64,000 nt of DNA from Epilithonimonas sp. JDS (GCF_021261315.1 NZ_JAJSAX010000001.1:1302001-1366000); one strand, 5' to 3'. Counted from the stretch's first letter, positions 8,906-19,920 are shown. Made by a program: numbers and translations. Notes: generated from the sequence alone by a model not told the origin.

Positions 8906-9538
8906 TTAAGGAATATTGAGATACTTATGCGTTTGGATGGATGATCTCCATTTCGGATTTTCCAGGATGAAATCTGTGATCTTTGGATACATTGCATCGC
9001 GCTTGCTCCATTCGCTTTGAAGGTAGAGCTCACATCTTTCATTCACTTTATTGCCCTGTTCTTCAGCAAATTTAAAATCATTTTGATTAAAAATAATCAT
9101 CTTCAGTTCGCTGGCAACATTGTAAATATCTGCCAACGGAAGTCCGGTTTTCTTTGGGGAAAGCGTAATCCAGTCGAGATGACCGCTCATCGGATAAGCG
9201 CCGGAAGTTTCGATATGGATCGTACAACCCAGTTCTTTCAGCTTTGACGTCAGAATATCTAGATTCCACATCAATGGTTCGCCACCTGTCAATACAATGG
9301 TTTTGCAAAGTTTAGCGGCAGTTTCTGCAATCTCTTCCGTATTCATCAATGGATGAAGCGTAGGATCCCAACTTTCCTTGACATCGCACCAATGACAGCC
9401 GACATCACATCCGCCCAAGCGAATGAAATAAGCTGCTTTCCCAGCATGAAATCCCTCTCCCTGAATAGTGTAAAAATGCTCCATCACCGGGAGCATTCTA
9501 CCTTCTTTTAGTAATATGTCTTCTTGTTCTTTAGTCAT
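8906..9538 (-). CDS. queE: 7-carboxy-7-deazaguanine synthase (radical SAM)
   Basis: 210 residues. The radical SAM cysteines are C44-x3-C48-x2-C51 in GGCDVGCHWC, the usual QueE motif, preceded by the substrate/SAM motif FYTIQGEGFHAGKAAYFIRLGG and followed by LTGGEP. It converts 6-carboxy-tetrahydropterin to 7-carboxy-7-deazaguanine in queuosine/preQ0 synthesis. No other que genes are adjacent and no preQ1 riboswitch was recognised. It follows folD on the same strand with a hairpin between them. Confidence 0.93.
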   Translation of the reverse strand: MTKEQEDILLKEGRMLPVMEHFYTIQGEGFHAGKAAYFIRLGGCDVGCHWCDVKESWDPTLHPLMNTEEIAETAAKLCKTIVLTGGEPLMWNLDILTSKLKELGCTIHIETSGAYPMSGHLDWITLSPKKTGLPLADIYNVASELKMIIFNQNDFKFAEEQGNKVNERCELYLQSEWSKRDAMYPKITDFILENPKWRSSIQTHKYLNIP

Positions 9539-9552
9539 TATCCTCTCCCTAA

Positions 9553-9576
9553 ATCCCTCTCCAACAGGAGAGGGAC
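9553..9576. terminator. GC-rich hairpin between folD and queE
   Basis: The sequence TCCCTCTCC-aaca-GGAGAGGGA forms a perfect 9-bp stem with a 4-nt loop. It has no strong T run on the minus strand, so it may be a repeat-derived hairpin, mRNA stabiliser or weak terminator rather than a classic intrinsic terminator. Confidence 0.4.
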
Positions 9577-9616
9577 TTTTCAGTTTCTCCTTAGGTAGGA
9601 TTATATTTTTTATAAA

Positions 9617-10501
9617 TTAGTCATTGTAGACAGACGTTTTATACGCAATAATGGTGTTTTTCATCAGCATTGCGCGCGTCATTGGTCCTACTCCACCTGG
9701 AACAGGCGTTATCCAATCTGCTTTTTCTGCGCAGCTGTCAAAATCTACATCACCAGCAAGATGATAGCCTTTTTCGGACTCATCTTCTACACGGGTGATC
9801 CCAACATCTATGATCACCGCGCCTTTTTTGATCATATCTCCTTTCAGGAAATTAGGATCGCCCAAAGCTGTGATCACAATATCTGCCTTCTTTGTATATT
9901 CTTCTATTTTCTCTGTGTAAGAGTGTGTAAGAGTCACGGTAGAATTTCCTGGGAAATCTTTTCTTCCCATCAGGATGCTCATTGGTTTCCCAACGATGCG
10001 GCTTCTTCCGATGATTACACAGTCTTTACCTTTTGTTTCAATATTATATCGTTCCAATAAGGTCAAAATTCCAAATGGTGTGGCTGGCAAAAAGGTGTCC
10101 ATTTCCAAAGCCATTTTCCCAAAATTCTCCGGATGGAATCCATCCACATCTTTTCTTGGATCGATGGCCATAATGATCTTTTCCTGATCAATCTGCTTTG
10201 GCAAAGGTAACTGAACGATGAATCCGTCAACTGCTTTTGATTTATTAAGCTCATCGATTTTCTCCAGCAATTCAGATTCTGAAACTGTGCTTGGAAATTT
10301 GATCAATGAAGATTGGAATCCAACTTCCTCACAATCTTTCACTTTGCTGTTCACGTAAGCTTTGCTCGCGCCATTGTTTCCAACCAAGATCGCTACCAAA
10401 TGTGGTGCTCTTCTATTGTTGCTAAGGATTTTTTCAACCTCTTCTTTAATTTCAGCTTTTACCTCTTTTGAGACTTTGAGTCCATCTAGAATTTGTGCCA
10501 T
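9617..10501 (-). CDS. folD: Methylenetetrahydrofolate dehydrogenase/cyclohydrolase
   Basis: 294 residues, standard FolD length. The bifunctional enzyme interconverts 5,10-methylene-, methenyl- and 10-formyl-tetrahydrofolate using NADP. The catalytic Tyr49-x3-Lys53 in KAYVNSK matches E. coli Tyr50/Lys54, DGFIVQLPLP is intact, the NADP-binding GRSRIVGKPM follows near 166, and the C-terminal signature TPVPGGVGPMT is present. The toxin gene ends 30 bp upstream and queE follows downstream. Confidence 0.96.
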   Translation of the reverse strand: MAQILDGLKVSKEVKAEIKEEVEKILSNNRRAPHLVAILVGNNGASKAYVNSKVKDCEEVGFQSSLIKFPSTVSESELLEKIDELNKSKAVDGFIVQLPLPKQIDQEKIIMAIDPRKDVDGFHPENFGKMALEMDTFLPATPFGILTLLERYNIETKGKDCVIIGRSRIVGKPMSILMGRKDFPGNSTVTLTHSYTEKIEEYTKKADIVITALGDPNFLKGDMIKKGAVIIDVGITRVEDESEKGYHLAGDVDFDSCAEKADWITPVPGGVGPMTRAMLMKNTIIAYKTSVYND

Positions 10502-10531
10502 TTCTTTCTTTTTACTTTTTAGATTTTTATT

Positions 10532-10822
10532 TTAAGGATACTTTTCCGGATCCTGATGGGTGCAGAAAACAGAGAGGACAAAGACTTTTTTCTTTATTTC
10601 ATCAATCCGAAAAAGGATGATATACGGATATTTTGGAAATGGTAAAACTCTCACATTCAAATATCTTCTTTCAAAAAAAGGATTTAACTTAAGTTTCTTG
10701 TAGGAATCAGAAAGTTGTTTATTAAAAGATTTACCTGCAGATTTGGAAAATTCCACATAATATTCAAAAGCGATATCTACTTCCTTTTCTGCTTCTGGCG
10801 AAATGATGATTTTATATGCCAT
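10532..10822 (-). CDS. RelE/ParE-type toxin
   Basis: 96 residues with the RelE/ParE fold pattern: YKIIISPEAEKEVDIAFEYY at the N-terminus, an amphipathic helix pair, then NVRVLPFPKYPYIILFRID and a final beta strand VFVLSVFCTHQDPEKYP. Members poison gyrase or cut ribosome-bound mRNA; which applies here cannot be read. It overlaps the upstream antitoxin gene by 11 bp, the usual order for type II modules. Confidence 0.82.
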   Translation of the reverse strand: MAYKIIISPEAEKEVDIAFEYYVEFSKSAGKSFNKQLSDSYKKLKLNPFFERRYLNVRVLPFPKYPYIILFRIDEIKKKVFVLSVFCTHQDPEKYP

Positions 10823-11033
10823 GTTTAGCCGAAATCTTTTTTAGAGATTCAAAAGCATCAACATATGTGCTTTCGTCTTCCACTAATCTTTCGTCAATTA
10901 TCCTTTTCATTTTATCTGTCAACTCAGAATCATCCCCTTCATTTTTTTCAAAACGAATTTTCATTTTCTTAAGAAAAGTTTCCACAAACGTTTCTTCTTC
11001 TTTGTCTTTCAATTGAATCGTTATCTGTGTCAT
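10812..11033 (-). CDS. Putative antitoxin of the ParE module
   Basis: A 73-residue acidic/helical protein directly upstream of, and overlapping, the ParE-type toxin gene. Sequence MTQITIQLKDKEEE looks like a short beta strand plus helical region, as in addiction-module antitoxins, but no named DNA-binding domain (RHH, Phd, HTH) was recognised with confidence. Assignment rests mainly on position and size. Such antitoxins usually repress their own operon. Confidence 0.65.
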   Translation of the reverse strand: MTQITIQLKDKEEETFVETFLKKMKIRFEKNEGDDSELTDKMKRIIDERLVEDESTYVDAFESLKKISAKHGI

Positions 11034-11073
11034 TGCTTAAATTTTAATCAAAATTAATGAAAACCTCCTTTTC

Positions 11074-12780
<1,707 letters not shown>

Positions 12781-12824
12781 AGAAAAATAAGCCATTTTTT
12801 TGGTTTTATGACACTCATAAACTG

Positions 12825-12844
12825 GAGCTTTTAAAAAAAGCTCT
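12825..12844 (-). terminator. Weak hairpin downstream of the esterase gene
   Basis: GAGCTTTT...AAAAGCTC can pair, with A/T runs on both sides. It is ~160 bp past the esterase stop, so it may be a terminator or chance structure. Confidence 0.3.
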
Positions 12845-13004
12845 ACAAGAAGCAATTATTTAAATAAATGATTAAAACCTACATATAATTTAAGAACTGA
12901 GCAACATAGTAATCTTCCATTCGCGTCTGTATTTGTTAAAATAATTAATTCAGTATTTCAAAGTTTAAGATCATAATTACCAAATCTTTACATTTCAGCA
13001 GTCA

Positions 13005-14042
13005 TTAAAATTCGAGATTTTTATTAAAAAATGGAAGCATTTCATTTTCTATTCTGCCATTCTCTTTGCTGACTTCGCTGCCGTGCGTTCCGATGTATTC
13101 CTCTGCTTCATGTTTTATTTTCAGCATTTCCATATTTCTGCTCAGACTTTTACAACTTGGAGGGATGTGTGCCAGTTCATCATTTCTGCCCCAATCGAAT
13201 TTGATGGCTTTCAGTTTTTTAATATTTTCAAATTGAGAAAAAATCAATTCTGAAGTTGAGTTATCTTTCAAAGCCTTTGAGACTTCAGGATTTATTTTAA
13301 GCGAATCATCTTCAAAGAAAAAAGGAAAAGCCGCATAGAAAGGCGCTTTATCAGTAGCATTATAAGCTCTTGCAACTGCAAAAATAATGTTTGTCCTTGC
13401 ATTTTCCGGTTTGGAAAGATCTTTCGGCTCTTTGATGTCTTTCAAATTTTTGTACAAACCGATTTCGTTCATTGCAAAATATTGTGCATCCAAAATGCCG
13501 GGAGACAATGCGTAAACCGACGAGAAGATCTCGGGATGGAGAAAAGCGTTTCTCAAAGCACCATTTCCGCCCATAGAGTGTCCGGCAATGCCTCGGCTTT
13601 CTTTTTTAGCAATGGTTCTGTAATTTTGATCAATGAAATTGGGAAGTTCTATGGATGTGAAATCTGACCAGTTTCCAGCTGTTTTCGAATTTGCATAAAA
13701 ACTGCCTTTATAAGTCGTACTTTCATCCGGCATCACCACAATGACTGGTTTTATCTTGCCCAGACCAATGGCTCTGTCAAAGATCTGATGGATTTTATCA
13801 TTTGAAACCAAAAGACTGTCGCTCCAGAAAAATCCGTGCAGATAATAAATGACAGGATATCTTTTATTTGATTTTTCATAATCTGGCGGAAGATAAATTG
13901 TCACTCTCCTTTCCGGATTTTCCCCCGCGATATTTTTCAACGTTTCTGCCTTGATATGCGTGGTAACAACTGTTCCCTTTCTTATATTTTGAGAGAAAAA
14001 CAAATTCACTAAGAAGCTAAAGATCAAAAAATAATATCTCAT
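13005..14042 (-). CDS. Secreted alpha/beta-hydrolase esterase (esterase D family)
   Basis: 345 residues with an N-terminal hydrophobic signal (MRYYFLIFSFLVNLFFSQ) indicating export. The putative nucleophile Ser156 is in GHSMGG, with the oxyanion motif YYLHGFFWSD upstream and a likely catalytic His in the C-terminal GTHGSE. It resembles tributyrin/feruloyl esterase-like and antigen-85-type hydrolases; the substrate is unknown. It stands alone between pgi and glyS, without a shared operon. Confidence 0.83.
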   Translation of the reverse strand: MRYYFLIFSFLVNLFFSQNIRKGTVVTTHIKAETLKNIAGENPERRVTIYLPPDYEKSNKRYPVIYYLHGFFWSDSLLVSNDKIHQIFDRAIGLGKIKPVIVVMPDESTTYKGSFYANSKTAGNWSDFTSIELPNFIDQNYRTIAKKESRGIAGHSMGGNGALRNAFLHPEIFSSVYALSPGILDAQYFAMNEIGLYKNLKDIKEPKDLSKPENARTNIIFAVARAYNATDKAPFYAAFPFFFEDDSLKINPEVSKALKDNSTSELIFSQFENIKKLKAIKFDWGRNDELAHIPPSCKSLSRNMEMLKIKHEAEEYIGTHGSEVSKENGRIENEMLPFFNKNLEF

Positions 14043-14166
14043 AATTCAAATATCTGATGTGGTTAAAATTATCATTAAAAATTCGAATACTCACAATGAG
14101 ACAATAATAATTTGATGCAGACTTTTCATTTGATTCAAAAAGCATTAAAAATTTCAATAAAATCGT

Positions 14167-14174
14167 TATTTTTG
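14167..14174 (+). promoter_or_regulatory. Candidate -7 box for glycyl-tRNA synthetase gene
   Basis: TATTTTTG lies 19 bp before the ATG at 14194 and fits TAnnTTTG. A TTG at the expected -33 distance is not obvious. Confidence 0.4.
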
Positions 14175-14193
14175 CACTTCAATTAAACTAAAT

Positions 14194-15735
14194 ATGGCAA
14201 AGCAAGAAGATGTTTTCAAGAAAGTGATTTCTCACGCAAAGGAATATGGTTTTATTTTCCCAAGTTCTGAGATCTATGACGGACTTTCTGCGATCTACGA
14301 TTACGGACAAAACGGTGCGGAACTGAAAAATAACATCAAACAATATTGGTGGAAAGCGATGGTTCAGCTGAACGAAAACATCGTGGGCATCGACTCTGCC
14401 ATCTTTATGCACCCAACGATCTGGAAAGCTTCCGGACACGTGGACGCGTTCAACGATCCATTGATCGACAACAAGGATTCTAAAAAGAGATTCCGTGCGG
14501 ATGTCTTGATCGAGGATTATTGCGCGAAAATTGAGGATAAAGAAAATAAAGAAATCGAAAAAGCAGCCAAGAGATTTGGTGATGCTTTTGATAAAGCTGA
14601 GTTTGAAGCTACGAATCCAAGAGTTTTGGAATATCGTGCGAAAAGAGCGGCAATCCTTACAAGAATGGCGAAATCTTTGGAAAACGAAGATCTTGCTGAT
14701 GTAAAAGCTCTCATCGAGGAATTGGAAATTGCTGATCCGGACACAGGTTCTAAAAACTGGACGGAGGTGCGACAATTCAACCTGATGTTTGGAACCAAAT
14801 TGGGTGCATCTGCTGACACGGCGACGGATCTATATTTGAGACCAGAAACGGCTCAGGGGATTTTTGTGAATTATCTGAATGTTCAAAAAACTTCCAGACA
14901 TAAACTGCCTTTCGGGATCGCGCAGATCGGGAAAGCATTTAGAAATGAGATCGTTGCGAGACAATTTATCTTCCGAATGAGAGAATTTGAGCAAATGGAA
15001 ATGCAATATTTTGTTGCGCCTGGAACTGAGTTGGAATTCTACGAACAGTGGAAAACAAAACGTCTTAACTGGCATTTGGCTCTTGGTTTAGGTTCAGAAA
15101 ATTACCGTTTCCACGACCACGAGAAATTGGCGCATTATGCGAATGCTGCGGCTGATATTGAATTTAATTTCCCATTTGGTTTCAAAGAATTGGAAGGAAT
15201 TCATTCCAGAACTGACTTTGACTTGAAAGCTCACGAGGCACATTCCGGTAGAAAATTACAGTATTTCGATCCTGAAAGAAACGAGAATTATGTTCCTTAC
15301 GTTGTGGAAACTTCGGTTGGTTTGGACAGATTGTTCCTGGCTTTATTTTCAACTTGTCTTAAGGATGAAGTTTTGGAAGATGGATCTGAAAGAACAGTTC
15401 TAAGTTTGCCACCAGCTTTGGCGCCAGTAAAAGCAGCAATCCTTCCGCTGATGAAAAAAGACGGTTTGGCAGAATATGCTGAGACAATCTTCAACGATTT
15501 GAAGTACGATTTCAACTTGTTCTACGAGGAGAAAGATGCCATCGGGAAACGTTACAGAAGACAAGACGCGATCGGAACGCCACTTTGTATCACGATTGAT
15601 CACGATAGTTTGGTAGATAATACCGTGACTATCAGAGATAGAGATACAATGAAACAAGAGAGAGTTCCTGTGGCTGATCTTAGAAGAATTATTGATGAGA
15701 AAACGAGTTTTAGGAATTTGCTTTCTAAGATTTAA
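14194..15735 (+). CDS. glyS: Glycyl-tRNA synthetase (alpha2 type)
   Basis: 513 residues. The enzyme charges tRNA-Gly in the cytoplasm; this is the single-chain class II form, not the alpha2beta2 form of E. coli. Visible class II motifs include GFIFPSSEIYDG at the N-terminus, LRPETAQGIFVNY, the motif 2 region GIAQIGKAFRNEI...FRMREFEQMEMQYF, motif 3 VVETSVGLDRLF, and the C-terminal anticodon-binding domain with RYRRQDAIGTPLCITID. A strong terminator follows. Confidence 0.96.
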   Translation: MAKQEDVFKKVISHAKEYGFIFPSSEIYDGLSAIYDYGQNGAELKNNIKQYWWKAMVQLNENIVGIDSAIFMHPTIWKASGHVDAFNDPLIDNKDSKKRFRADVLIEDYCAKIEDKENKEIEKAAKRFGDAFDKAEFEATNPRVLEYRAKRAAILTRMAKSLENEDLADVKALIEELEIADPDTGSKNWTEVRQFNLMFGTKLGASADTATDLYLRPETAQGIFVNYLNVQKTSRHKLPFGIAQIGKAFRNEIVARQFIFRMREFEQMEMQYFVAPGTELEFYEQWKTKRLNWHLALGLGSENYRFHDHEKLAHYANAAADIEFNFPFGFKELEGIHSRTDFDLKAHEAHSGRKLQYFDPERNENYVPYVVETSVGLDRLFLALFSTCLKDEVLEDGSERTVLSLPPALAPVKAAILPLMKKDGLAEYAETIFNDLKYDFNLFYEEKDAIGKRYRRQDAIGTPLCITIDHDSLVDNTVTIRDRDTMKQERVPVADLRRIIDEKTSFRNLLSKI

Positions 15736-15757
15736 GAATATAAATTTTTATATAATG

Positions 15758-15787
15758 AAATCCCGATTTGATGTCGGGATTTTTTTA
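15758..15787 (+). terminator. Intrinsic terminator of glyS
   Basis: AAATCCCGA / TCGGGATTT stem (15758-15782) followed by seven T residues, 23 bp after the stop codon. Confidence 0.85.
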
Positions 15788-15807
15788 TTTATTAAAGCTG
15801 AATTCAA

Positions 15808-16230
15808 TTATTTAATTTTCCCCAGATGAATCACTTGATTGCCTTGAGAAATTAATAACGAATCTTCTGATGATTCTGCCGAAATGCTGTTTCTCTCATA
15901 GATTTCTCCGGTTGGAATTGCCCGTTTGAAGTCCAGAACATATTTCATATTATTCGCTTCTATCGTGATTGTTTTCGACTTGCCGTCATTGGTAAAAGTT
16001 GCTTTGGCACGCGATCCGTCTTCCGCTTTGTAAGGATAGGAAACGGATGAGGTTTTTTTGCCATCGATCTCGTTTTCGACAGAAGTTGATGTTGTGCTGT
16101 CTATATTTCCGTTTTCGTCCGTCGCCGTAGTTTCTGTTCCGTAAGTCTGCTTCATCATTTTGCTTTCCTCATTTTTCTTGCAAGAAACCAAGGCTAAAGC
16201 TATTGAACAGATAATTATATTTGTTTTCAT
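15808..16230 (-). CDS. Putative lipoprotein, unknown function
   Basis: 140 residues. The first ~17 residues form a short lipoprotein signal (IALALVSC, Cys17), followed by a Thr/Glu-rich linker (TYGTETTATDENGNIDSTTS) and a compact beta-rich domain (KSKTITIEANNMKYVLDFKRA, ISAESSEDSLLISQGNQVIHLGKIK). The C-terminal part resembles small beta-barrel lysozyme-inhibitor-like folds, but this is only an impression and no named family was recognised. Confidence 0.62.
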   Translation of the reverse strand: MKTNIIICSIALALVSCKKNEESKMMKQTYGTETTATDENGNIDSTTSTSVENEIDGKKTSSVSYPYKAEDGSRAKATFTNDGKSKTITIEANNMKYVLDFKRAIPTGEIYERNSISAESSEDSLLISQGNQVIHLGKIK

Positions 16231-16284
16231 CGCTAAAAGAGTTTTAAATTAAGATTATTGTTCCTGCAAATTGTTTTCCAAAAC

Positions 16285-16314
16285 AAAATTCCTGAAACGA
16301 ATTTCAGGAATTTT
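16285..16314 (-). terminator. Hairpin downstream of the prolyl oligopeptidase gene
   Basis: AAAATTCCTGAAA / TTTCAGGAATTTT is a perfect 13-bp stem with a 4-nt loop, T-rich on both sides. It lies ~120 bp past the gene stop. Confidence 0.6.
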
Positions 16315-16436
16315 GGTATATAATATTAATTGTAAAGTCACAAATCAAGCATTACTTTGATAAATGATTTTCAAATTTTGCAATTTAGAGAGCTAGAATT
16401 AATAGACTTTCCTGCACTTTTGCAATAAAATAACAT

Positions 16437-18548
16437 CTACTTTTTTAAAGTCTTAATTCCCATTTCAAACAATGCAAAACTTAACAGATCCGCATTTTCG
16501 CCAATCACTTGTTCCGTAGAACGTCCGGCACCGTGTCCGGCATTTTTCTCGATTCTCAAAAGAATTGGATTGCTGCAAGATTGTTTCTCCTGCAACTCTG
16601 CCCCAAATTTGAAAGAATGCGCCGGCACTACTCTGTCGTCGTGATCACTCGTTATAATCATCGTTGAGGGATAGCAAGCTCCAGTTTTCACTTGGTGAAC
16701 CGGCGAATAGGATTTCAGATATTCAAACATTTCTTTGCTGTCCTCAGCTGTTCCGTAATCGTAAGACCAACCCGCACCAGCCGTGAATTTATTATACCTC
16801 AGCATATCCAAAACACCAACGCCCGGGAAAGCGACTTTTGCCAAATCCGGTCTCATTGTCATCGTTGCTCCAACCAAAAGTCCACCGTTGGAACGTCCGG
16901 AAAGCGCCATATATTCCTTAGATGTGTAACCTTTTGACTGCAGATATTCTCCGGCTGCGATGAAGTCTTCAAATACATTTTTCTTTTGCTGCTTGGTTCC
17001 TGCATCGTGCCATTTTTTACCATATTCACCACCGCCACGGATGTTTGGAACGGCGTAGATGCCGCCATTTTCCATCCAGATGGCATTCACAACAGAGAAA
17101 CCTGGCTGCAGACTGATGTTGAAACCACCGTAGGAATAAAGGATGGTTGGATTTTTACCATTCAGCTTTGTTCCTTTTTTATAATTGATCATCATCGGAA
17201 TTTTGGTTCCGTCTTTTGAGGTGTAGAAAACCTGTTCGGAAACGTAATCTTCAGGATTGAATTTCACATTCGGTTTTTGATAAACTTCTGATTTTCCGGA
17301 ATCTACATTATACTTGTAAATCGTGCCTGGCGTGATGTAATTAGTAAATGAATAATAAAGATCTTTCTCTTTTTCTTTACCTCCAAAACCGGAAATATTC
17401 CCTTTTCCGGGAAGTGAAATTTCTCTGATCAGTTTTCCCGTTTTGTCAAATTGTTTGACGATATCAATCGCATCTTTCATATAAGTTGCGAAGAAATAAC
17501 CGCCACCACCGGAAATTCCCAACACATTTTCTGTTTCCGGGATCACATCTTTCCAGTTTTCGGGACTCGGATTTTTGATACTTACTTTCACCAATCGCAT
17601 ATTCGGAGCGTCTTTGTCTGTAAAGATGAAAAGATCGTCGCCTTGCGTGTCCACAATATTGGCATTGATGTCAAAACCTTTATTAATCTGAACAAAATCC
17701 CCACCGTTTTTTAGATCCTTAATGTAAAGTTCGTTTCCGTTGGTTGCATTGGCTCCGGAAATAATCAGGAATCTTTGATCTTCCGAAACGGCTGCTGACA
17801 AGTATCTTCTCGGTGTTTTTTCACCGCCGAAAATCAATTGATCCTGAGATTGTTTTGTGCCTAATCTGTGGTAGTAAACCTTGTGCTTGTCTGTCATTCC
17901 GGACAAAACGGTTCCTTCTTTTGGTTTGTCGTAGCTGGAGTAATAGAAACCTGCGTCACCTTGCCAGGAGATGCCGCTGAATTTCACATCAAGCAAAGTC
18001 TCGTCGATTTGCTTTTTCGTAATGGCATCGATGACGATAATTTTATTCCAATCGCTTCCGCCTTCGGAGATCGAATAGGCTGCAAGGGTTCCTTTTTTGT
18101 TGAATGAAAGGTTGGAAAGTGAAGTGGTTCCTTTTTCTGAAAAGAGATTTGGATCCAGGAAAACTTCGATGTTTTTTGTTTTAGGTCCGGTTCTGTAGAT
18201 GACAGATTGTGCCTGCAATCCGTTGTTTTTAGAGAAATAGGTGTAATCGCCTTCTTTGAAAGGTGCAGAGATTTTTTCATAATTCCAAATCGTTCTCAGC
18301 TGATCTTTAATCGTCTCTCTGAAAGGAATTTTGGAGAGATAATTCTGACTGTAATCCACTTCTTCATCCACCCATTTTTTAGTGACTTCGGAATCGTTTT
18401 CCAGATCGCGGTAAGGATCGGCAACCTGGCTTCCGAAATAATTATCTGTCTGAGTTCCTTTTGCTGCTTTCGGATAAGTCATTTTTTGAGAATAAAAAGT
18501 GGCTGAAAATAAGACTCCAGCCGTTAATAATACCGGTTTAATATTCAT
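16437..18548 (-). CDS. Prolyl oligopeptidase (S9A), secreted
   Basis: 703 residues from MNIKPVLLTAGVLFSATFYS, a signal peptide; an ATG six codons upstream is less likely because a TATTTTTG -7 box overlaps it. An N-terminal seven-blade propeller is followed by the alpha/beta-hydrolase domain: GGFNISLQPGFS, the nucleophile in SGRSNGGLLVGA, DHDDRVVPAHSFK (Asp) and NAGHGAG (His). It cuts short peptides after proline, probably in the periplasm or outside. It resembles the Elizabethkingia meningoseptica prolyl endopeptidase. Confidence 0.93.
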   Translation of the reverse strand: MNIKPVLLTAGVLFSATFYSQKMTYPKAAKGTQTDNYFGSQVADPYRDLENDSEVTKKWVDEEVDYSQNYLSKIPFRETIKDQLRTIWNYEKISAPFKEGDYTYFSKNNGLQAQSVIYRTGPKTKNIEVFLDPNLFSEKGTTSLSNLSFNKKGTLAAYSISEGGSDWNKIIVIDAITKKQIDETLLDVKFSGISWQGDAGFYYSSYDKPKEGTVLSGMTDKHKVYYHRLGTKQSQDQLIFGGEKTPRRYLSAAVSEDQRFLIISGANATNGNELYIKDLKNGGDFVQINKGFDINANIVDTQGDDLFIFTDKDAPNMRLVKVSIKNPSPENWKDVIPETENVLGISGGGGYFFATYMKDAIDIVKQFDKTGKLIREISLPGKGNISGFGGKEKEKDLYYSFTNYITPGTIYKYNVDSGKSEVYQKPNVKFNPEDYVSEQVFYTSKDGTKIPMMINYKKGTKLNGKNPTILYSYGGFNISLQPGFSVVNAIWMENGGIYAVPNIRGGGEYGKKWHDAGTKQQKKNVFEDFIAAGEYLQSKGYTSKEYMALSGRSNGGLLVGATMTMRPDLAKVAFPGVGVLDMLRYNKFTAGAGWSYDYGTAEDSKEMFEYLKSYSPVHQVKTGACYPSTMIITSDHDDRVVPAHSFKFGAELQEKQSCSNPILLRIEKNAGHGAGRSTEQVIGENADLLSFALFEMGIKTLKK

Positions 18549-18563
18549 TGATAAAGGTTTTCT

Positions 18564-18571
18564 CAAAAATA
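18564..18571 (-). promoter_or_regulatory. Candidate -7 box for prolyl oligopeptidase gene
   Basis: TATTTTTG on the minus strand ends 15 bp before the chosen ATG at 18548, implying a very short leader and supporting that start over the upstream ATG. Confidence 0.4.
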
Positions 18572-18611
18572 CGTAAAGTAATTAGAAATAAAAGAAGGCT
18601 GGTAAACAAAG

Positions 18612-19178
18612 TTATTCCACATTGAAAAACCTCGCAATGTATAAAACCTCAAATGCTATAAAGAAGACAGCCAACGCCGTGTGAAAAGTTTTGTTCCTGA
18701 CTTTAATTGCAATTAATGAGAGTATAAAATGCGAACTGATCCGCACATAATAAAGCGGTTGCGAACTCAAAAAGTAATGATCGCCTTTCAAAGCTGTGTC
18801 TACCATATCCGCCAGAAAACAAATGGCCAGAATTCCGAAAAACCAATTTTTCCTCGAGTAAAAATAATCTTCGTAACTGTTATAATCCTTCAGATCTTCG
18901 GGATAGAGAATGGCGCAGAGCAGGTAGAACAAAAGAATGTAGCTGATCAGAAAGATATATTCGGAGAAATTCCATTTTGAAATGAGCTTAAGATTGATTT
19001 CCCACCACCAAAAATGAACGATCGAAAGGAAAACGTACAAGACCCACAAAAAGTGAACAAAATAAAACTTCTTTCTCCCGGGATGCTGAATAAAAATGAC
19101 AGAACCCTTGATCAGGTGCGTCAAACCTAATCCGAGAATGATTCCAAAAATCGATTTTACGTGATCAAATTCCTGCAT
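18612..19178 (-). CDS. Multi-pass membrane protein, unknown function
   Basis: 188 residues with about six hydrophobic segments. The N-terminal MQEFDHVKSIFGIILGLGLTHLIKG and the loop QHPGRKKFYFVHFLWVLYVFLSIVHFWWWE are conserved-looking. No named family could be assigned. It is monocistronic as far as can be seen, 64 bp upstream of the prolyl oligopeptidase start on the same strand. Confidence 0.65.
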   Translation of the reverse strand: MQEFDHVKSIFGIILGLGLTHLIKGSVIFIQHPGRKKFYFVHFLWVLYVFLSIVHFWWWEINLKLISKWNFSEYIFLISYILLFYLLCAILYPEDLKDYNSYEDYFYSRKNWFFGILAICFLADMVDTALKGDHYFLSSQPLYYVRISSHFILSLIAIKVRNKTFHTALAVFFIAFEVLYIARFFNVE

Positions 19179-19278
19179 ACGAGTGATTTAAATTTTATTA
19201 AATATCGGAAAAAATCTAATACAAAAAATTCCCCCGCCAAAGACGAAGGAACTTTATGAAATATGAATGTTTTGTGTT

Positions 19279-19920
19279 TTATTTCTGGCTCAGGAAAAAT
19301 TCTGCCTCGGATTTTCCCCAGTTTGGATCAAGCGCCGTTTTTGTTTTGTAAGTTTTGAACTGCTCCAATGCTTTGTTGAATAGTTCGATGCCTTTTGGTT
19401 TGCTGCCGCCATATTGCTCCGGTGTGAAGTAAGCGTCTTCTGCCAAAAGAATGGTAATTCTCGGATTTTCAGGATCTAATTCTTTGGCCTTTGCCAATGC
19501 GCTTTGTGCAATTGGTGCTTCCTGCATATAGCGGGACATTGGATCTACCATCATTCTGAATCCGCTGGTGATTTTTTTAAGAATAAAGATTTCAGCATTG
19601 TTCGGACTTAGTGCTTCGGCTTTTGCGATGTACTTTTCCGCCTGTTCTGCAGATGGATCCAGGTCCGCTGTTTTTCCCGATCTCATCAGCATTCTACCCT
19701 TTTGTATCGTTGCATAAGCAGCATAATAATAAGGTAGCCATTGCGAGTTTTCCTTTGTTCCGATTCTTTCAAAATCATTGGCCAAAGCGGTGAGTTCTTC
19801 AGGCGTTTTAGAAGCATCTATTTTGCCAACTTTCTCTGTCATTGTTTTCTCATAAGCAGTTTGTGCAAAAGCAGTGAAACCTAATAGTGAAAGGCTGAAT
19901 GTTAAAATTAATTTTTTCAT
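19279..19920 (-). CDS. Exported TPR-like protein, unknown function
   Basis: 213 residues with a clear signal peptide (cleavage near AFAQ). The rest is helical, with repeated motifs such as AEQAEKYIAKAEALSPNNAEIFIL and IAQSALAKAKELDPENPRITIL that fit tetratricopeptide-like repeats. It could be a scaffold protein in the periplasm. A TATCTTTG -7 box lies at 19959-19966, ~40 bp upstream. The TonB-dependent receptor gene lies upstream on the same strand, ~110 bp away. Confidence 0.65.
   Translation of the reverse strand: MKKLILTFSLSLLGFTAFAQTAYEKTMTEKVGKIDASKTPEELTALANDFERIGTKENSQWLPYYYAAYATIQKGRMLMRSGKTADLDPSAEQAEKYIAKAEALSPNNAEIFILKKITSGFRMMVDPMSRYMQEAPIAQSALAKAKELDPENPRITILLAEDAYFTPEQYGGSKPKGIELFNKALEQFKTYKTKTALDPNWGKSEAEFFLSQK

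Noticed and set aside
14188-14775. 195-codon open frame antisense to glyS
   Set aside because: It lies wholly opposite a well-supported glycyl-tRNA synthetase, has low-complexity composition and no recognisable domain.
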